From: Campylobacteraceae bacterium
Lineage (GTDB): Bacteria > Campylobacterota > Campylobacteria > Campylobacterales > Campylobacteraceae
NCBI GenBank assembly: GCA_031276365.1
Contig: JAISNG010000163.1
Location: forward strand, 1-7,446
Length of the DNA: 7,446 bases
Reading direction: 5' to 3'
Under the pieces are notes generated by a model that did not search any database, was not told the DNA's origin, and was given only the letters and a program-made list of their open reading frames with translations. Position 1 is the first letter of the stretch; the number at the start of each line of letters is the position of its first letter. This document shows, in pieces, positions 4,611 through 7,446 of the stretch. Position numbers and translations under genes: made by a program.

Positions 4611-5690
4611 GTGTATAAGTTTATGCAACAGTTCTTTAACGCTTATAATCTCTTTGAGTTTATATCCGTTTGCGCCCGTAAAAAACAGTCCGCTCTCTTT
4701 TTTGCCAGCCCAAGCATCTGCCAAACGGTCTGCTATGCAGTATCCGACCTCTTTTGCTTCCTTGCCTCTTTGACACGGAGTTACACAATTGCTGACACAT
4801 TTTATCGGCGGTCCTTCTCTTTTATCCACGAGATTTATGAGATTGGTTCTTACGCCTCTTGCGGGATATCCTACAGGTGATTTTAAAAGCTCTATATCCT
4901 CTTTTTTGGCGTCAATCAAAACATGTTTAAACACTTCATCAGCATCGCACTCATGAGTGCCGATAAAGCGCGTCCCCATCTGTACGCCGTCTGCACCTAA
5001 AGCTATAGCCTTGTCTATATCATTTTTATCCCAAATGCCGCCTGCTGCGATAAGAGGAAAATCACCCCACTCTTTTATCTCGTCTTTGACAGGTTTTATG
5101 AGATTTTCAAGCTGATACTCTTCCATGGCACACTGCTCATATGTAAATCCTTGATGTCCGCCGCTAAGAGGACCTTCCAAAACAACGGCATCAGGTACGC
5201 GGTTATATCGCTGTGTCCAGCGTTTGCAGATAATCTTCAGCGCTTTTGCGCTTGAAACTATCGGCACAAGAGCTATATGCGGGAAATTTTTCGTAAGTTC
5301 GGGCAGATTTGTAGGAAGCCCAGCGCCTGAAATGATGATATCTATACCGCTTTTACATGCATCTGCTACCACTCTGCCGTAATCGTTAATAGCGCACATT
5401 ATATTGACGCCAAGAGGTTTGTCTGCACAGATTTTGCGCGCATTTTTGACTATCTCTTTGAGCGCTTCAAATGAGTATGTATTTGAAGTATCGTATGGAC
5501 GCGAGTTGATAACTTTTTTAACAAATCGCATATTTTGATAATATCCTGTTCCTATCGCGCTTATGACGCCAAGACCACCCTCAAGGCTTACCGTGCCTGC
5601 GAGTTTATCCCAGCTTACGCCTATGCCCATACCGCCCTGCACTATAGGGAATTTTATCGTATATTGTCCTATTTTTAATGCTTTCATCAT
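4602..5690 (-). CDS. Nitronate monooxygenase / 2-nitropropane dioxygenase family FMN protein
   Basis: TIM-barrel flavoprotein of the NMO/FabK superfamily, predicted to bind FMN in the cytoplasm; the natural substrate is unknown. Family motifs run in order through the 362 residues: PIVQGGMG (15-22), GVNIM (94-98), GAGLPTNLP (122-130), SGGHQG (176-181) with the putative catalytic His179, AAGGIW (215-220) and the phosphate-binding GADGVQMGTRF (232-242). The C-terminal part has a cysteine cluster C298-x3-C302-x3-C306-x11-C318, followed by SGLFFTGANGYKL; a similar cluster occurs in this subfamily in other bacteria. Two starts are possible: ATG at 5690, giving an ATGA overlap with tyrS, or the next codon, ATG at 5687, sharing one base with the tyrS stop; AAGG about 5 or 8 nt upstream fits both. 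FabK-type enoyl-ACP reductase activity cannot be excluded, but the Cys-rich tail argues for the NMO-like branch. Confidence 0.88.
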   Translation of the reverse strand: MMKALKIGQYTIKFPIVQGGMGIGVSWDKLAGTVSLEGGLGVISAIGTGYYQNMRFVKKVINSRPYDTSNTYSFEALKEIVKNARKICADKPLGVNIMCAINDYGRVVADACKSGIDIIISGAGLPTNLPELTKNFPHIALVPIVSSAKALKIICKRWTQRYNRVPDAVVLEGPLSGGHQGFTYEQCAMEEYQLENLIKPVKDEIKEWGDFPLIAAGGIWDKNDIDKAIALGADGVQMGTRFIGTHECDADEVFKHVLIDAKKEDIELLKSPVGYPARGVRTNLINLVDKREGPPIKCVSNCVTPCQRGKEAKEVGYCIADRLADAWAGKKESGLFFTGANGYKLKEIISVKELLHKLIHGE

Positions 5691-6895
5691 GTAACCTTTA
5701 ATTTTGCAAATTTGCGTTTGCCTACGCAGAGTATGTATTCTCCGCTTTTAAGCTGCAACTGTTCGTCGTTTATCTTCTCTTGATTAAGTTTTGCCGCTCC
5801 TGATATGATATCGCGTCTGGCTTGCGAAGTGGAAGATGAGAGTTTACACTCAACAAGAGCTTTGGCTATCCAAATCGGAGATTTGAGGCTAAACTCTTTC
5901 ATATCTGTTGGCAGGGCGTTTTGTCTGTGTATTTTATCAAACTCCTCTTTTGCCGCATCTGCCGCACTTTCGGAGTGAAAACGCGCCGTTATCTCAAAAG
6001 CGAGATTTTCTTTTGCGGATTTTGGATGAAGCAAGCCATCCTTCACGCTTTTTTTCAAATCTTTTATCTCATCTATACTTTTGGCGCTTAAAAGCTCGTA
6101 ATATCTCCACATAAGCTCATCGCTTATGCTTAGGATTTTGGCAAACATAGAGTTTGGTTCATCTGTTACGCCGATATAATTTCCAAGAGATTTACTCATC
6201 TTATTCACGCCGTCCAAACCCTCCAAAAGCGGCATCATAATGACTGCCTGTTCTTTACCAACATTGTAAACTCTTTGCAGCTGGCGTCCCATGAGAAGGT
6301 TGAACTTTTGGTCTGTTCCGCCCATTTCTATATCGCACTTCATTGCAACGCTGTCGTAACCTTGCAACAAAGGGTATAGAAATTCGCTTATTGATATGCT
6401 CATTTGCGAGCGGTAACGCTTTTCAAAATCTTCCCGCTCAAGCATTCTTGCTACACTGAAAGTCGTCGTAAGTTCTACAAGTCCTGCCGTGCCGAGACTA
6501 TTTAGCCATTCGGAGTTGAAAAGTATCTGCGTTTTTTGCGGGTTCAGTACCTTGAAAACCTGTTCTTCGTAACTTTTGGCATTTTGCAAAACAGTGTTTT
6601 TGTCAAGCTTTTTTCTTGTTTCGCTTTTGCCCGTCGGGTCGCCTATTTGTGCTGTGAAGTCGCCTATCAAAAACTGCACTATCGCGCCGTAACGCTGTAA
6701 TTGTGCCATTTTTTGCAAAAGCACTGTATGTCCCAGATGTAAATCTGGCGCAGTCGGGTCAAACCCCGCCTTTACATAAAAATTTTCACCTTTTTCAAAA
6801 AATGCCGCAACAAGTGCTTCTATTCTTTCAAAATCTATGATTTCGGCGCTTCCGCGTCTTATCTCTTCCAGCGCTTTTGTTATATCATCTTTCAT
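5687..6895 (-). CDS. tyrS: Tyrosyl-tRNA synthetase (TyrZ-like)
   Basis: Class I synthetase that attaches tyrosine to tRNA(Tyr) in the cytoplasm. The 402-residue product contains the HIGH motif as HLGH (53-56) inside KAGFDPTAPDLHLGHT, the tyrosine-pocket pattern Y174-x3-Q178-x2-D181, GGTDQKFNLLMGR (192-204), and KMSKS (232-236) in the form NKMSKSLGNYIG. A C-terminal S4 RNA-binding domain covers roughly 338-402. The KAGFDPTAPDLHLGH wording and KMSKS rather than KFGKT point to the TyrZ-type branch. The ATG at 6895 is preceded by AAGG (6905-6902), 6 nt away and overlapping the spoT stop codon, which supports this start and coupling to spoT. Its 3' end overlaps the flavoprotein start by 1 or 4 bases. 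No T-box leader is expected or seen, because the gene lies inside an operon. Confidence 0.97.
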   Translation of the reverse strand: MKDDITKALEEIRRGSAEIIDFERIEALVAAFFEKGENFYVKAGFDPTAPDLHLGHTVLLQKMAQLQRYGAIVQFLIGDFTAQIGDPTGKSETRKKLDKNTVLQNAKSYEEQVFKVLNPQKTQILFNSEWLNSLGTAGLVELTTTFSVARMLEREDFEKRYRSQMSISISEFLYPLLQGYDSVAMKCDIEMGGTDQKFNLLMGRQLQRVYNVGKEQAVIMMPLLEGLDGVNKMSKSLGNYIGVTDEPNSMFAKILSISDELMWRYYELLSAKSIDEIKDLKKSVKDGLLHPKSAKENLAFEITARFHSESAADAAKEEFDKIHRQNALPTDMKEFSLKSPIWIAKALVECKLSSSTSQARRDIISGAAKLNQEKINDEQLQLKSGEYILCVGKRKFAKLKVT

Positions 6896-6903
6896 GTACT
6901 GCC

Positions 6904-7446
6904 TTATCTTGTTTTGTATGCGTCGTTTAAAGATACGAAATCCAGCAATTTATACCGCTCTTTGATATTGTCTCTTACTTGTTCGGGGCGGATATTTTCA
7001 GGAAACTCTATGACTATTTTAAAATACTCTACCGCGCCGTCTTCGGCTTTGTTTAACTCTATCGTCTGTAAGTTTACCTGCATTTTGGTTAAAAACGTCA
7101 AAAATGCCGCCAAAGAGCCGCGCTTATTTTCAAGACTGACAAGCATTTTGTACTGTCCTGGCGCATCTCTTGTCCATTTGACAAATATCATAGACTCTTT
7201 TGTATCCATGAGTTTTGCCGCATGTTCGCACATTTTGTGATGAACTATCACATCAACTTTCTTCACAAATCCTATAATATCGTCGCCTCTTTTCGGGTGG
7301 CAGCAATAGTCAAAAGTTACGGAATTTACATTTTGGTTTGAGTAAACTACTATGTTTTCAAATTTTTGCTTTTTGACTTGATATTTATTGCGGCTTAAAA
7401 ACGGTAAAATTACCTTTTCGCCTATCGGATATTTTTTTAAGGCATT
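6904..7446 (-). CDS. spoT: RelA/SpoT family (p)ppGpp synthetase/hydrolase, C-terminal 180 residues (5' end outside window)
   Basis: This is the regulatory C-terminus of a bifunctional Rsh enzyme that makes and degrades (p)ppGpp in the stringent response. The frame is open from the window edge (7446). It shows the conserved CC motif and zinc-finger/RIS-type segment: FDYCCHPKRGDDIIGF at residues 45-60 of the fragment, with VIVHHKMC at 66-73 supplying the expected His and Cys. An ACT domain follows: KWTRDAPGQYKMLVSLE, GSLAAFLTFLTKMQVNL and the final strand EYFKIVIEF. The GTG at 7266 is internal and does not start a separate gene. A typical Rsh has about 720 residues, so the hydrolase and synthetase domains lie beyond the edge. 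Campylobacterota usually have a single Rsh called SpoT, which is why I use that symbol; the fragment itself cannot separate RelA from SpoT. tyrS starts 8 bases after the stop. Confidence 0.95.
   Translation of the reverse strand, partial: NALKKYPIGEKVILPFLSRNKYQVKKQKFENIVVYSNQNVNSVTFDYCCHPKRGDDIIGFVKKVDVIVHHKMCEHAAKLMDTKESMIFVKWTRDAPGQYKMLVSLENKRGSLAAFLTFLTKMQVNLQTIELNKAEDGAVEYFKIVIEFPENIRPEQVRDNIKERYKLLDFVSLNDAYKTR

Noticed and set aside
6904..7266. A separate 120-residue ACT-domain protein starting at GTG 7266
   Set aside because: The frame is open upstream to the window edge and carries the SpoT CC motif, so this GTG is an internal valine codon.

Overview
The window looks like chromosomal DNA of a member of the Campylobacterota (former Epsilonproteobacteria), probably a free-living Sulfurimonas/Sulfuricurvum/Sulfurovum-type organism. 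This rests on moderately AT-rich coding sequence, a short LID-type adenylate kinase, one C-terminal Rsh (SpoT) with ACT domain, and two gene strings familiar in the class: aspS-adk-ppa and spoT-tyrS-NMO-amidase. From memory, both strings also exist in Campylobacter jejuni at separate loci. The genus is an inference.

Layout. Bases 1-1436 (+ strand) hold the 3' end of aspS, then complete adk and ppa, packed with 0 and 10 bp gaps. Bases 3041-7446 (- strand) hold, in transcription order, the 3' end of spoT/relA, tyrS, a nitronate monooxygenase-like flavoprotein and a secreted AMIN/Amidase_3 N-acetylmuramoyl-L-alanine amidase, with gaps or overlaps of -4 to +8 bp. The two operons converge on a 1.6 kb stretch (1437-3040) with no convincing intact gene.

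The intergenic stretch is the most unusual part. It contains a probable ppa terminator, a long stem-loop, several degenerate REP/dRS3-like palindromes built on a TCATTCC...GGAATGA core, a 130-150 bp MITE-like inverted-repeat element, two sets of short direct repeats, a 70-base almost pure A+T tract, and the apparent wreck of a small secreted-protein gene on the - strand. It looks like a repeat-accumulating scar between two housekeeping operons.

Functional picture. The left operon couples aminoacyl-tRNA synthesis with nucleotide and pyrophosphate recycling: Adk recovers AMP and Ppa removes PPi released by synthetases. The right operon joins stringent-response control (SpoT), tyrosine charging, an FMN enzyme of uncertain substrate, and cell-wall hydrolysis. 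The strongest single observation is the amidase start: a textbook signal peptide is encoded in frame only if translation begins at an AUU codon, which sits 6 nt after a good Shine-Dalgarno and 1 nt after the upstream stop. I saw no new defence, CRISPR, toxin or other novel multi-gene system.
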